From Streptomyces sp. 1-11 (GTDB taxonomy: Bacteria; Actinomycetota; Actinomycetes; Streptomycetales; Streptomycetaceae), in contig NZ_BJTV01000002.1 in assembly GCF_007176755.1 (NCBI RefSeq), positions 186,655 through 250,654 on the forward strand: DNA of 64,000 nucleotides. The letters are read 5' to 3'. The notes under the pieces were generated by a model. The model saw only the letters and a program-made list of their open reading frames with translations, did no database searches and was not told the origin of the DNA. Position numbers and translations under genes: made by a program. Below are positions 1-7,027 of the stretch, piece after piece. Position 1 is the first letter of the stretch; each line of letters starts with the position of its first letter.

Positions 1-258
1 GTCGACCCGCAGCAGGCCGCGCTCGGCGTCGCACACCAGCAGGCCGCCGTCGGGCAGCGGCTCCAGGCCGAGCGGGCGGCCGCCGGTGTGGGCCACCGTC
101 TCGACCTGGGCCGTGTGCGGGTCCGTGAGGTGGCGGATCCGCAGGACGCGGCCGTCCGCCGTGCCGGTCAGGACGTCGCCCCGGGCGTCGGTCACCACGT
201 CCTCGGGGCCGCGGCCGCCGAGGGCGACGCAGTGGAGCGGGACGAGTGCCGTGGACAT
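1..258 (-). CDS. SMP-30/strictosidine-synthase-like beta-propeller protein (partial)
   Basis: The reading frame opens at an ATG (position 258) and runs without a stop for 86 codons to the window edge, so the C-terminal part is missing. The visible part has the repeating pattern of short beta-propeller blades: PEDVVTDARGDVLTGTADG, then a segment ending GGRPLGLEPLPDGGLLVCDA. This alternation of GD/DG turns with LVCD-type strands is typical of the SMP-30/gluconolactonase and strictosidine-synthase-like families, which hydrolyse lactones or simply bind ligands. It follows the winged-helix gene by 6 bp on the same strand, so the two are probably cotranscribed. Substrate is unknown. The family call is moderate because only about a quarter to a third of a usual protein is visible. 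Confidence 0.6.
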   Translation of the reverse strand, partial: MSTALVPLHCVALGGRGPEDVVTDARGDVLTGTADGRVLRIRHLTDPHTAQVETVAHTGGRPLGLEPLPDGGLLVCDAERGLLRVD

Positions 259-264
259 ACCTGT

Positions 265-555
265 TCACCAGCCTTTCTCGAACATGCGGGCCACCTCGGC
301 GATGCGCGTCTCGTCGCGACGGTAGTGGGTGCGGCACCGGATCCGCCGGGTACGCAGCAGACCCAGACGGGCCAGGAGGCCGAGGTGGGCGGCGGCGGTG
401 CGGCGGGGCACGCCGAGCCCGGCGGCCACGGCCCGCGCGGTGACGCCCGTCTCCGCCGGGTCGCCTTGCGCGCGGCCCGCCGGGAAGTGCGCCGCCGGGT
501 CCTTGAGCCGCTCCAGGATGGTCTGCCGTATGCGGCCCGAGGGGGTCCCCGTCAT
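265..555 (-). CDS. Small winged-helix (ArsR-like) transcriptional regulator
   Basis: This is a 96-residue protein. The ATG at 555 is preceded at 8 nt by GGAGG, so this start is preferred to upstream in-frame ATGs. Residues about 10-20 (RIRQTILERLKDP) resemble the first helix of an ArsR-type domain. The segment around VTARAVAAGLGVPRRTAAAH gives a helix-turn-helix, and LLARLGLLRTRRIRCRTHYR looks like the recognition helix followed by the wing. No metal-binding cysteine pair is visible, so it is unlikely to be a metal sensor. It lies directly upstream of the beta-propeller gene (6 bp gap) and probably regulates that transcription unit, including itself. The effector cannot be told from sequence. 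Confidence 0.7.
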   Translation of the reverse strand: MTGTPSGRIRQTILERLKDPAAHFPAGRAQGDPAETGVTARAVAAGLGVPRRTAAAHLGLLARLGLLRTRRIRCRTHYRRDETRIAEVARMFEKGW

Positions 556-901
556 CCGTCCCGCCTCCGTCCCCCGTATCCTCGTGCGCGGCATTCCCAC
601 TGTGCCGCGGCCGGACACGTCCCGTACGGAACTCGCCGGTCCTTGACCGGTACCGAACTGCTCCTGCGGCGGCGGCAGTTGGCGGGTACCGGGCCGGCCG
701 GTCCGGCGTCGGCGGGGCTCGTGACCACGGTCATCGGCGCGCACGTCCCCGCCCGACGGGCGGCACGCCTCACCGTCGCGGGGGTGCTGCACGGCGAGTG
801 AGCGGCCCCGCCCGGCGCCCGCCCGCGGCCACCGGTCAGGACCGCGGTCAACCGGTCAGGATCGGAGAAGCGGTCGCGGGTGCACCCGCCCTAGCGTGGG
901 A

Positions 902-927
902 GTCACCGGTGGGAAGCCGCCGGTGAC
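902..927. promoter_or_regulatory. Inverted repeat upstream of the VOC gene
   Basis: Perfect 8-bp arms GTCACCGG (902-909) and CCGGTGAC (920-927) are separated by 10 nt and end 24 bp before the VOC start codon. This could be an operator or a 5' leader hairpin. No protein is assigned. Confidence 0.4.
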
Positions 928-951
928 CTTCGTCTTCCAGGAGTGAGTGCC

Positions 952-1302
952 ATGACCGCCGGTGTGCAGACGATCATCTACCCCGTCAAGGACCTGGAGC
1001 GCGCCAAGGCGCTGTTCGCGGCGCTGCTGGGGGTCGAGCCGTACGCGGACGAGCCGTACTACGTGGGCTTCAAGGCCGCCGGGCAGGACGTCGGTCTCGA
1101 TCCGAACGGACACGCCAAGGGCATGACCGGGCCGGTCCCCTACTGGCACGTGAGCGATCTGCGGGAGCGGCTGGCGGCGCTGGTGTCGGCCGGCGCCGAG
1201 CTGCTGCAGGACGCGCAGGACGTCGGCGGCGGACGGCTGATCGCGTTCGTCAGGGACGCCGACGGCAACCTGGTGGGCCTGCTCCAGGACCCGGCCGCCT
1301 GA
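952..1302 (+). CDS. VOC (glyoxalase/bleomycin-resistance) family protein
   Basis: This 116-residue protein consists of one vicinal-oxygen-chelate domain: an N-terminal beta-alpha-beta module (TIIYPVKDLERAKALFAALLG), a central strand with YYVGFKAAGQDVGL, and a C-terminal module ending IAFVRDADGNLVGLLQ. That last motif is the usual VOC C-terminal strand with the conserved D-G-N turn. The ATG at 952 has AGGAG at a spacing of 8 nt and is preferred to the GTG 9 nt upstream. The family includes metal-dependent lyases, dioxygenases and drug-binding proteins, and the substrate here cannot be predicted. A MarR-type gene follows after 72 bp on the same strand, so the two may be linked in regulation. 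Confidence 0.85.
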   Translation: MTAGVQTIIYPVKDLERAKALFAALLGVEPYADEPYYVGFKAAGQDVGLDPNGHAKGMTGPVPYWHVSDLRERLAALVSAGAELLQDAQDVGGGRLIAFVRDADGNLVGLLQDPAA

Positions 1303-1328
1303 GCCGCCACCGGCCCCGGCACCGATAC

Positions 1329-1346
1329 TAGTTGCACAGTCAACGA
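1329..1346. promoter_or_regulatory. Probable MarR-family operator
   Basis: TAGTTGCACAGTCAACGA contains the inverted repeat GTTG-n6-CAAC about 30 bp before the MarR start codon. MarR regulators typically bind TTG-n-CAA palindromes of this size overlapping their own promoter, so autoregulation is inferred. Confidence 0.5.
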
Positions 1347-1374
1347 TTGGCCGGAACGGTGCTACCGTGCGGGT

Positions 1375-1773
1375 ATGGCAGTGAAGACGGCCGACGCCCG
1401 GCTCGAGGAACGCTGGCGGGACATCCTCACGGTGCACGCGCGCACGATGTGCGAGATCGACCGTGCCCTGCATCCGCACGGGCTCGGCGCCAGCGACTTC
1501 GAGGTGCTGGACATCCTCGCCGCCGAGTCGCCCGCGGAGGGCGACCAGTGCCGGGTGCAGAACCTGGTCGGACGGGTCCATCTCAGCCAGAGCGCGCTGT
1601 CCCGGCTGATCGACCGGCTGGAGAAGGACGGGCTGGTCGAGCGCTCGGTGTGCGCGGAGGACCGGCGCGGGGTGTGGGTCGCGCTGACCCGCAAGGGGCG
1701 CGAGCTGCACGCCGAGGTGCTCCCGCTGCAGCGGGCCGTGCTGGAGCGCATGCTCGCCGAACGGGCCGGATGA
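1375..1773 (+). CDS. MarR-family transcriptional regulator
   Basis: This 132-residue protein has the full MarR fold: an N-terminal dimerisation helix, the winged helix-turn-helix at residues about 35-105 (FEVLDILAAESP, then HLSQSALSRLIDRLEKDGLV, then the wing with CAEDRRGVWVALTRKG), and a C-terminal helix. The D-R-R-G motif of the wing, which contacts the minor groove, is intact. MarR proteins are usually repressors released by small phenolic or redox-active ligands. Cysteines are present in the N-terminal half (TMCEID, GDQCRV) and in the wing, so redox sensing is possible but unproven. A candidate operator lies just upstream, and the likely targets are itself and neighbouring genes. Confidence 0.88.
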   Translation: MAVKTADARLEERWRDILTVHARTMCEIDRALHPHGLGASDFEVLDILAAESPAEGDQCRVQNLVGRVHLSQSALSRLIDRLEKDGLVERSVCAEDRRGVWVALTRKGRELHAEVLPLQRAVLERMLAERAG

Positions 1774-1795
1774 CCGGTCCCGGACGGCGTTCCGC

Positions 1796-1829
1796 CGCCC
1801 GCGGGGCACTCTCGTGCGCCCCGCGGGCG
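1796..1829. terminator. Bidirectional hairpin between convergent genes
   Basis: A perfect 12-bp stem is formed by CGCCCGCGGGGC (1796-1807) and GCCCCGCGGGCG (1818-1829) with a 10-nt loop. It lies between the 3' ends of the MarR gene (+) and the SseB-like gene (-). There is no T-run, which is common for Streptomyces terminators. Confidence 0.7.
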
Positions 1830-1846
1830 CGTCGTGCACGGGCCGC

Positions 1847-2248
1847 TCAGCGGGCCAGCAGCGTGCGCACGCCCTGTGAGGTCAGCGTCAGGCCGTGGGC
1901 GGAGCTGCCGTCGATGGCGAGGGAGAGGTCTTCCTCGGGCCACTGGGAGGCCAGGGCGCCGAGCGGTATCAGACGGTAGCGGGAGACGAACGGCAGCAGC
2001 TCGGCCATCGTCCCCTCCGAGGTGAACACCGGCACCACCGGGTCCCCTTCGCTCTGTTCGAGGATGGGCAGTGCGAGGGTCGAGCCGTCTGCGCCCTCCC
2101 CGTCCACCGCCTCGTCCGGCACCGGGACGAGCACCTCGCTGTGGGCGAGGGTGTCCAGGGCGATCTGGTCCTCCGCGTTCACGGCCAGCGCGTCGAGCGC
2201 CTGCTGGGCCGGCGTGGGCTGTCGGTCGTCGTGGGCGGGTGTCTCCAT
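1847..2248 (-). CDS. SseB-like family protein
   Basis: This 133-residue protein starts at the ATG at 2248. The core LEQSEGDPVVPVFTSEGTMAELLP, followed by YRLIPLGALASQWPEEDLSLAIDGSS, matches the SseB N-terminal domain, in which a short strand pair (VPVFTS) and the W-P-E-D-L-S-L segment are characteristic. The family is common in Streptomyces, often near type VII secretion or nucleoid genes, but has no agreed biochemical role. The first ~40 residues (TPAHDDRQPTPAQQALDA onward) form a charged helical extension. It stands alone here with a strong convergent hairpin behind it. Confidence 0.75.
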   Translation of the reverse strand: METPAHDDRQPTPAQQALDALAVNAEDQIALDTLAHSEVLVPVPDEAVDGEGADGSTLALPILEQSEGDPVVPVFTSEGTMAELLPFVSRYRLIPLGALASQWPEEDLSLAIDGSSAHGLTLTSQGVRTLLAR

Positions 2249-2478
2249 GGCAGATCCCCAGGTAGCGGCGGTACGGGCACACGGCCGGGGGCCCGGGCGT
2301 GCTTCCGCCTCGCGTACCCGGTTCCGATTCGGGCCATGCGTGCGGATTCCGGGGAGGACCGGCGGCCGGCCGGTGAGGGGGGCGACGCGGCCGCCGGAGG
2401 CCGGCGGCGGACGGCGCACCACGGCGGCGGCCTCCGCCCGGCGGGGCGGGCCCAGGGGTGTCGAGCACGGTGTGCGGG

Positions 2479-2802
2479 TCAGCGGCCGAACTCCTCCTGG
2501 ATCGGCGTCCTGGGCTCCTCGCGCAGGTGCTGGGCCAGGTCGGGCCTGCCGCCGTGCCGCGGCCGCGCCCGTTCGGGCCGTCGTACGACGTGGCGCCCGA
2601 GGTCCGGGCCGCGCTCGGCACGGACCGACCCGGCGACCTCCTCGCGGTCGGCGTACCGCCCGGGCGGGATGCCGCGCAGGGTCTCGACCACTTCCTCCGG
2701 TGCGCCGGAGGCACGGGCGGCCGTCACCAGCCGCTCCCTGCCGGCGGGGAAGTCGACGCCCTCGATCGCGGCCAGCACCGCGGGAACGCCGGTGTGGGCC
2801 AT
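2479..2802 (-). CDS. DUF2795 domain protein with charged C-terminal extension
   Basis: This is a 107-residue protein. The start is an ATG preceded by GGAGGAGG at good spacing. Residues 1-60 (GVPAVLAAIEGVDFPAGRE ... GAPEEVVETLRGIPPGRYAD) match DUF2795, a small helical domain of unknown function found in one or more copies in actinobacteria. Residues 61-107 are rich in Arg, His, Pro and Glu, look disordered and are not conserved in the family. A second, minimal DUF2795 protein lies 0.5 kb away on the other strand (3274-3468), so the pair probably arose from a local duplication or shares a role. A tandem-repeat array lies just upstream of its promoter region. Confidence 0.78.
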   Translation of the reverse strand: MAHTGVPAVLAAIEGVDFPAGRERLVTAARASGAPEEVVETLRGIPPGRYADREEVAGSVRAERGPDLGRHVVRRPERARPRHGGRPDLAQHLREEPRTPIQEEFGR

Positions 2803-2863
2803 CGTGTCGCCTCCTCCGGTCTCCTTCTTCCGCGGTCTCCTTATCCGGCCTCCGGTGTCCTCC

Positions 2864-2956
2864 TATGGCCCCTTTTGGACGTCGATTACGGCCCTTTTGG
2901 ACGTCGATTACGGCCCTTTCGACGCCACTCGCTACGGCCCTTTCGTCGTCACTCGC
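2864..2956. repeat. Tandem array, 4 units of 22-24 bp
   Basis: Two units of the type TACGGCCCTTTTGGACGTCGA (2864-2886, 2887-2908) are followed by two of the type TACGGCCCTTTCG plus a variable half and ACTCGC (2909-2932, 2933-2956). The last unit contains the stop codon of the 48-residue protein gene (2949-2951). The array lies between that gene and the downstream DUF2795 gene. Confidence 0.85.
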
Positions 2957-3095
2957 CGCCGCCGGAGACGTCCTGCTCGCTCTCCTCGTCGTCCCGTTCG
3001 CCCTCGGCCTGCGAGGGAGTGGTGTGCGGCGGTCCGGGCGTCAGGTCGTCGTCGTCCCGTTCGCCCTCGGCCTGGGAGGGAGTCTGCTCGGTCAT
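2949..3095 (-). CDS. 48-residue acidic protein with duplicated TPSQAEGERDD motif
   Basis: The ATG at 3095 is preceded by GGAGG at about 7 nt. The protein is almost entirely two copies of one motif: EQTPSQAEGERDDDD near the N-terminus and TTPSQAEGERDDEES near the centre, joined by a Pro-rich linker (LTPGPPH) and ending in SGGGE. It has no hydrophobic core and should be intrinsically disordered and very acidic. Short proteins beginning M-T-E/D-Q-T-P-S-Q-A-E-G-E-R-D are familiar as uncharacterised small proteins in Streptomyces; this one seems to be an internally duplicated version. At DNA level the copies also match closely (the CGTCCCGTTCGCCCTCGGCC stretch occurs twice). Function is unknown. 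Confidence 0.7.
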   Translation of the reverse strand: MTEQTPSQAEGERDDDDLTPGPPHTTPSQAEGERDDEESEQDVSGGGE

Positions 3096-3273
3096 TCCGT
3101 GCCTCCACGCCTGTCGCGAGACTGTGCGGGCATTCCGGGTACCCGCGCGCACCGGATCCCATAACGGGAGGAATCGGGGTGAATCCGTCACCTGCGACGG
3201 GGTACCTGAGCGGTCCGGCGCGAAGTGGGCGCCGGCCGAACCGTAGATCCCTTCTCGCCGCCCTGGAGGAACC

Positions 3274-3468
3274 ATGGCGGGTGTCAGCCCCACCGATCTG
3301 CAGAAGGCCCTGTCCGGCGCGGAGTACCCGTGCGACTCCGCCCAGCTCCGGAAGGTCGCCGAGGACAACCACGCGCCGAAGGAGGTCACCGAGCGCATCG
3401 CGCACCTCGGGAAGAAGGAGTTCCAGAATCCCGCCGAGGTGAGCAAGGCGGTCTTCCGCAACGAGTAG
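3274..3468 (+). CDS. DUF2795 domain protein, minimal
   Basis: This 64-residue protein is a single DUF2795 domain: VSPTDLQKALSGAEYPCDSA, QLRKVAEDNHAPKEVTERIA and a C-terminal KKEFQNPAEVSKAVF helix. It has the usual spacing of the L-x-x-A-L-x-G-x-x-Y/F-P start and the final D/N-P-A-E-V-S-K-A signature. Its size is the normal domain length. The ATG at 3274 is preceded by GGAGGAACC. Its role is unknown; related small proteins are sometimes abundant in developing mycelium. It is convergent with the kinase gene at 3517, with a strong hairpin between. Confidence 0.85.
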   Translation: MAGVSPTDLQKALSGAEYPCDSAQLRKVAEDNHAPKEVTERIAHLGKKEFQNPAEVSKAVFRNE

Positions 3469-3483
3469 CCCGTCGAGGGCGCA

Positions 3484-3514
3484 CGGCGGCCGGGGCGTCC
3501 CGCTCCGGCCGCCG
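3484..3514. terminator. Hairpin between convergent genes
   Basis: A perfect 10-bp stem CGGCGGCCGG (3484-3493) / CCGGCCGCCG (3505-3514) with an 11-nt loop lies between the stop codons of the DUF2795 and kinase genes, probably terminating both. Confidence 0.7.
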
Positions 3515-3516
3515 CG

Positions 3517-4158
3517 TCACGCCCCGGCCGCCGGTCCGGGTCCGTCCTCTTGGCGCGAGGCCGCCCGGAGCCTTTGGAAGGCGGTGGGGCTCGGCCGGTC
3601 CCGCATGAAACCGGCGATGCGCAGGGCGCAGTCGCGCGGGGACAGCACGCTGGTGTCCACCTCGACGTCGTGCGGTGCGTACGCGTGGACGTGCTCGTAC
3701 TGCAGGGCGGCCAGCCCCGGCTGCCGGTCGCCCCGGGCGCGCTCCCGGCGTGCCAGCTCGGGCAGCGGGCAGCGGACCGCGACCAGGACGGTGTCGGCGG
3801 GCGCCAGCAGGCCGAGCAGGTCGAGCAGGCGCCAGTGGCGGCTGAGCGGATGGTCCACCACGAGGTTGTTGCCGCCCGCCGCCATCCCGGCGACGGCGCG
3901 ATGGAAGCCCTTGACGGTGCGGTCGATCTCGGCCTGGAGGTCAGCGCCCGCGGCCGGCCGGCCGCCGCGCATGGCGTGGAAGGCGTCGACGGGCATGTGG
4001 AACCAGGTGCCGTCGAGCTCCTTCAGCAGCTCCCCGGCGATGCTCGACTTGCCCGAGCTGGACGTGCCGTTGAGCAGGACGACCGTCCCGCCGACGGGGG
4101 TGTCCGGGATGCGCGCGTGGTCCGGGTCGGCGGGGTGCGGAGCCGCTTCGGTGGCCAT
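3517..4158 (-). CDS. Chloramphenicol phosphotransferase-like P-loop kinase
   Basis: This 213-residue protein starts at the ATG at 4158, with an AAGGA ribosome site. It has a Walker A motif near residue 30 (LLNGTSSSGKSSIA), then HMPVDAFHAM with the aspartate used in substrate or general-base binding, a NLVVDHPL segment, and VAVRCPLPELARRERARGDR with the arginine-rich lid. The C-terminal YEHVHAYAPHDVEVDTS contains the D-x-E-V-D-T motif of the CPT family. The family prototype from the chloramphenicol producer phosphorylates the drug's primary hydroxyl. Most genomic members are of unknown substrate and need not confer resistance. It is divergent from the cold-shock gene across 181 bp. Confidence 0.82.
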   Translation of the reverse strand: MATEAAPHPADPDHARIPDTPVGGTVVLLNGTSSSGKSSIAGELLKELDGTWFHMPVDAFHAMRGGRPAAGADLQAEIDRTVKGFHRAVAGMAAGGNNLVVDHPLSRHWRLLDLLGLLAPADTVLVAVRCPLPELARRERARGDRQPGLAALQYEHVHAYAPHDVEVDTSVLSPRDCALRIAGFMRDRPSPTAFQRLRAASRQEDGPGPAAGA

Positions 4159-4339
4159 GAGTCGTCCTTCCGTCCGCGCGGGCCGAGCCGGGCGTGACGC
4201 GCTGATCATCGCACTGCGGCAGGCGGCCCGTGCGAGCGGGCGGGGCCGGGCTCGGCTCGCCCCGGCGGCTCGCGGTGGCCTAGTCTTCGCGCTGGTGACG
4301 GCCCGGGCAACGGGGCCGGGTTCTCTGGGGGTTGGTGGC

Positions 4340-4753
4340 ATGGTCGCTGGTCGGGTGGTGCGGTTCGACGGTTCCCGGGGGTATGGGTTCATCGCTCCGG
4401 ACGACGGCACCGAGGACGTCTTCCTGCACGTGAACGACCTGCTCATTCCCGAGCAACAGGTGCGTCCGGGACTCGCGGTGGAGTTCGACGTCGAGGAGGG
4501 CGACCGGGGCCTGAAGGCCTCGGCGGTGAAGCTGGCGGCGGCCAGGGCCGGGGGCGCGGTGTCCTTCCCGGTCGCGGCCAGGCAGCCGGACGGCGACGAC
4601 TCGCTGTGCGACGTCCTCACCCCGGACGAGTACCTGCACGAGGTCACCGAGATCCTGCTGGCCGCCGCGCCGACCCTGACCGGGGCCCAGATCCTCCAGG
4701 TCCGGCTCGGACTGCTGCGGTTCGGCCGGAATCACGGGTGGACCGAGGACTGA
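4340..4753 (+). CDS. Cold-shock-domain protein with C-terminal extension
   Basis: This 137-residue protein starts at the ATG at 4340 behind a G-rich ribosome site. Residues 1-65 form a CSD: VAGRVVRFDGSRGYGFIAPD carries RNP1-like GYGFIAP, and DVFLHVNDL is the RNP2-like DVFLH motif. It is therefore a nucleic-acid-binding OB fold. The C-terminal ~60 residues (LCDVLTPDEYLHEVTEILL ... GAQILQVRLGLLRFGRNHGW) are helical, not part of classic CspA-type proteins, and seen in larger actinobacterial CSD proteins. The domain is expected to bind single-stranded RNA or DNA. The gene is convergent with a stress-protein gene, and a 3x23-bp array separates them. Confidence 0.85.
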   Translation: MVAGRVVRFDGSRGYGFIAPDDGTEDVFLHVNDLLIPEQQVRPGLAVEFDVEEGDRGLKASAVKLAAARAGGAVSFPVAARQPDGDDSLCDVLTPDEYLHEVTEILLAAAPTLTGAQILQVRLGLLRFGRNHGWTED

Positions 4754-4759
4754 CGTCCC

Positions 4760-4828
4760 GGCTCCGGTCATGCCCGGGGCACGGCTCCGGTCATGCCTGG
4801 GGCACGGCTCCGGTCATGCCCGGGGCAC
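4760..4828. repeat. Tandem array, 3 units of 23 bp
   Basis: Three nearly identical units GGCTCCGGTCATGCCCGGGG-CAC occupy 4760-4782, 4783-4805 and 4806-4828. The array fills the space between two convergent genes. The third unit supplies the last codons and the stop codon (4814-4816) of the stress-protein gene on the minus strand. Confidence 0.9.
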
Positions 4829-5632
4829 GACAGCGACCGGGCACGGCGCGTGATGGAGCATCGCGTGGCTGATCAGGCCCAGTTGCAGACCCGGGTGCGT
4901 GTGCCGCCGGGGAGCGCCGACGACCAGCAGGTCCGCGCCGGAGGCGGCGTCGAGCAGCTCCCGGCGTGCCGGACCCTCGGTCACCCTGCGGGTCACCGGG
5001 ACGTCGGGGTACCGCTCCGTCATCTCGCGCAGGGCGTCGTCGAGCACCTGCGCGGGCGCGCGCCGGTGTGCCTCCAGGGGCCATGAGGGCGCCTGCGCCG
5101 TGGTGTGCGCGTCGCGCGGCGCGGTCCAGGCGTGCACCGCGACCAGCCCGCTGTGCCGCACCTGCGCCTCGCGGAAGGCGAACGCCACCGCCGTGCCGCT
5201 GCCCTGCCCGGCCTCGACGCCCACGACGACGCCGCCGGACCCGCTCCCCCGGTGCCCTGCGCCGCCGCGCACCACGACCACCGGGCAGTCCGCCCGGGCC
5301 GCAACGGCCAGGCCGACCGACCCCAGGAGCATCCCCTCCCAGTCCCCGAGACCCCGGGAGCCGAGGACCAGCGCGAAGGCGTCGCGTCCCGCCCCGGTCA
5401 GGGCCGTGGCCGGGTCACCGCGCAGCACCTCGCGGGAGACCGGCGCCGCGCGGGCGTGCCGCCCGGCGCGCTCCATCGCGGTGCCGAGCGGTTCGGGGAC
5501 GTCCTGCTCCTCCGCCGCCACGTGCACGAGACGCAGCGGCAGACGGTGCCGGACCGCCTCGTCGGCGGCCCAGTCGACCGCGTCCAGACTCGCCTCGGAG
5601 CCGTCGACGCCGACCACCAGGGGTTTCGCCAC
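4814..5632 (-). CDS. Universal stress protein, two UspA domains
   Basis: This 272-residue protein starts at a GTG (5632) preceded by GAGGAG. Domain 1 begins KPLVVGVDGSEASLDAVDWA and ends with an intact nucleotide-binding loop (GSRGLGDWEG ... GSVGLAVAARADCPVVVVR). Domain 2 begins SGGVVVGVEAG, but its loop is degenerate (GAPRRHTHPG ... GLISHAMLHHAPCPVAVV), lacking the usual G-x-x-G-x-G. Only domain 1 is therefore likely to bind ATP. Proteins of this type accumulate in hypoxia, stationary phase and dormancy in actinobacteria. It is divergent from another Usp gene, and the intergenic region holds a long hairpin. It is the first of five related genes in 13 kb. Confidence 0.88.
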   Translation of the reverse strand: MAKPLVVGVDGSEASLDAVDWAADEAVRHRLPLRLVHVAAEEQDVPEPLGTAMERAGRHARAAPVSREVLRGDPATALTGAGRDAFALVLGSRGLGDWEGMLLGSVGLAVAARADCPVVVVRGGAGHRGSGSGGVVVGVEAGQGSGTAVAFAFREAQVRHSGLVAVHAWTAPRDAHTTAQAPSWPLEAHRRAPAQVLDDALREMTERYPDVPVTRRVTEGPARRELLDAASGADLLVVGAPRRHTHPGLQLGLISHAMLHHAPCPVAVVPRA

Positions 5633-5981
5633 CGCCGTCGTCTCCTCTCGGGCCGGCGGACCGGCCACCCGGGTCTCCAGCTTCTTACGGGAGCAGTACG
5701 GCCGCCACGCGACCGGCGGCCGCGCCGGGGCCTCGCGGCTCCGGGGAGCGCGGACGGACGCGGTGTCCTGGAGTTGAGCCGGGGGCCGCGGGGTCCTGTC
5801 GTCGAATTCCCGTCGTCCGCCCGCGGGGCAGACGGGATTTTTACGACAGGGCCTGGGGACACGGTGAAGCGAGCGGAACCGCACGCCGTGCGTTCAGGGC
5901 CCGCGCGAGGCGGGCGGCCCCCGGCTCCCTCCGTGCCGGGGTCAGCGCCGGGAGGGACACCCGGCTGTCCGGAGGTGTGTC
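5633..5981. promoter_or_regulatory. Divergent Usp promoter region with long hairpin at 5795-5850
   Basis: These 349 bp contain no convincing gene. They carry a nested inverted repeat: outer arms CCTGTCGT (5795-5802) and ACGACAGG (5843-5850), inner arms TCCCGTC (5808-5814) and GACGGGA (5831-5837), with short asymmetric bulges and an A/T-rich patch. The region should hold the promoters of both flanking Usp genes. The hairpin could be an operator, an attenuator in a leader, or the remnant of a mobile element. Confidence 0.5.
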
Positions 5982-6863
5982 ATGACGAACCCGGTCGTCG
6001 TCGGAGTGGACGGATCGCCGTCGAGTCTGGTCGCGGTCGAGGTGGCCGCCCGTGAGGCGGGGTTGCACGGCACGGAACTGCGCCTGGTGCACGCCTTCGG
6101 CTGGCCGTCGCTGCACCTGCCGCCCGGCGGGCCCCCGTGGAGTCCGGCGGCGGCGGGGATGCGCGAGATGGTGGACGGCACTCTGGAGCAGGCCGAACAG
6201 CGGGCCCGGGAGACCGTGCCGGAGCTGGCGGTCGCCCGCGAAGTGGCCGTCGGCGAGCCGCTGATGGTGCTGGAGATCGAGTCGCACACCGCCTCGCTCG
6301 TCGTGGTCGGCAGCCGGGGTCTTGGCGGGTTCGGCGGCCTGCTGCTCGGCTCCACCGGGGTGCACCTGGCCGCGCACGGCCGCTGCCCGGTGCTGGTGGT
6401 GCGCGGCCGGCCCGATCCGGACGGTCCGGTGCTGCTGGCGTTCGACGGTTCGCCGGCGGGCGGGGCGGCCGTCGCCTTCGCCTTCGCCGAGGCGTCGCTG
6501 CGCGGCGCCGACCTGGTGGCGCTGCGGGCGTGGAACACCTGGAGCGAGGGCCCCGACGAACTCACCCATCCGCTGGACTTGGTGGTGGACGTCGACCGGG
6601 TCCAGGCGCTGGAGGAGCGGGCGCTGGAGGAGGGGCTGCGCCCGTGGCAGGAGCGGTATCCGGATGTCTCGGTGGAGCGGCGGGTGGAGTCCTCCAGAGT
6701 GCGCCCCGCACTGATCGAGGCCACCGGCGAGGCGCAACTGGTGGTCGCCGGCGCCCGCGGCCGCGGCGGCTTCACGGGCCTGCTGCTGGGCTCGGTGAGC
6801 CAGGCCCTGCTGCACCACGCCCACTGCCCGGTCGCCGTGGTACGGGGCCCTGCGGAGGCCTGA
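5982..6863 (+). CDS. Universal stress protein, two UspA domains
   Basis: This is a 293-residue protein. Domain 1 runs from NPVVVGVDGSPSSLVAVEVA to a canonical loop, GSRGLGGFGGLLLGS, with ARCPVLVVR-type ending. Domain 2 runs from GPVLLAFDGSPAGGAAVAFA to GARGRGGFTGLLLGSVSQAL and PVAVVRG. Unlike the other four Usps in this window, both domains keep the G-2x-G-9x-G-(S/T) ATP-binding signature, so two nucleotides could bind per chain. The only plus-strand Usp here, it has its own divergent promoter region and is convergent with the Usp gene at 7028. It is probably a stress or dormancy factor, with no enzymatic role demonstrated for the family. Confidence 0.9.
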   Translation: MTNPVVVGVDGSPSSLVAVEVAAREAGLHGTELRLVHAFGWPSLHLPPGGPPWSPAAAGMREMVDGTLEQAEQRARETVPELAVAREVAVGEPLMVLEIESHTASLVVVGSRGLGGFGGLLLGSTGVHLAAHGRCPVLVVRGRPDPDGPVLLAFDGSPAGGAAVAFAFAEASLRGADLVALRAWNTWSEGPDELTHPLDLVVDVDRVQALEERALEEGLRPWQERYPDVSVERRVESSRVRPALIEATGEAQLVVAGARGRGGFTGLLLGSVSQALLHHAHCPVAVVRGPAEA

Positions 6864-7027
6864 GGGGTCGCCCGGGGCAGCGCGGGGTCCGGCTGTCACT
6901 GGGCGGGGCGGGGCTGGGGGACGCAGGCTCTGGGGCGGGGGCAGTGGCACGGGGGCGGGGCCTGCGAGGATGCGGGTCTCGCCTTACCGACGAGGGCGGG
7001 CCGCGCTCGTTCCGGGTTCCGGGCCGG
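6864..7027. other. G-rich convergent intergenic region
   Basis: These 164 bp between convergent Usp genes are strongly G-rich on the plus strand. 6901-6920 reads GGGCGGGGCGGGGCTGGGGG, four G-runs separated by one or two bases, and a second set of G-runs lies at 6932-6960. This could form an intramolecular G-quadruplex or act as a terminator. No gene is seen. Confidence 0.5.
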
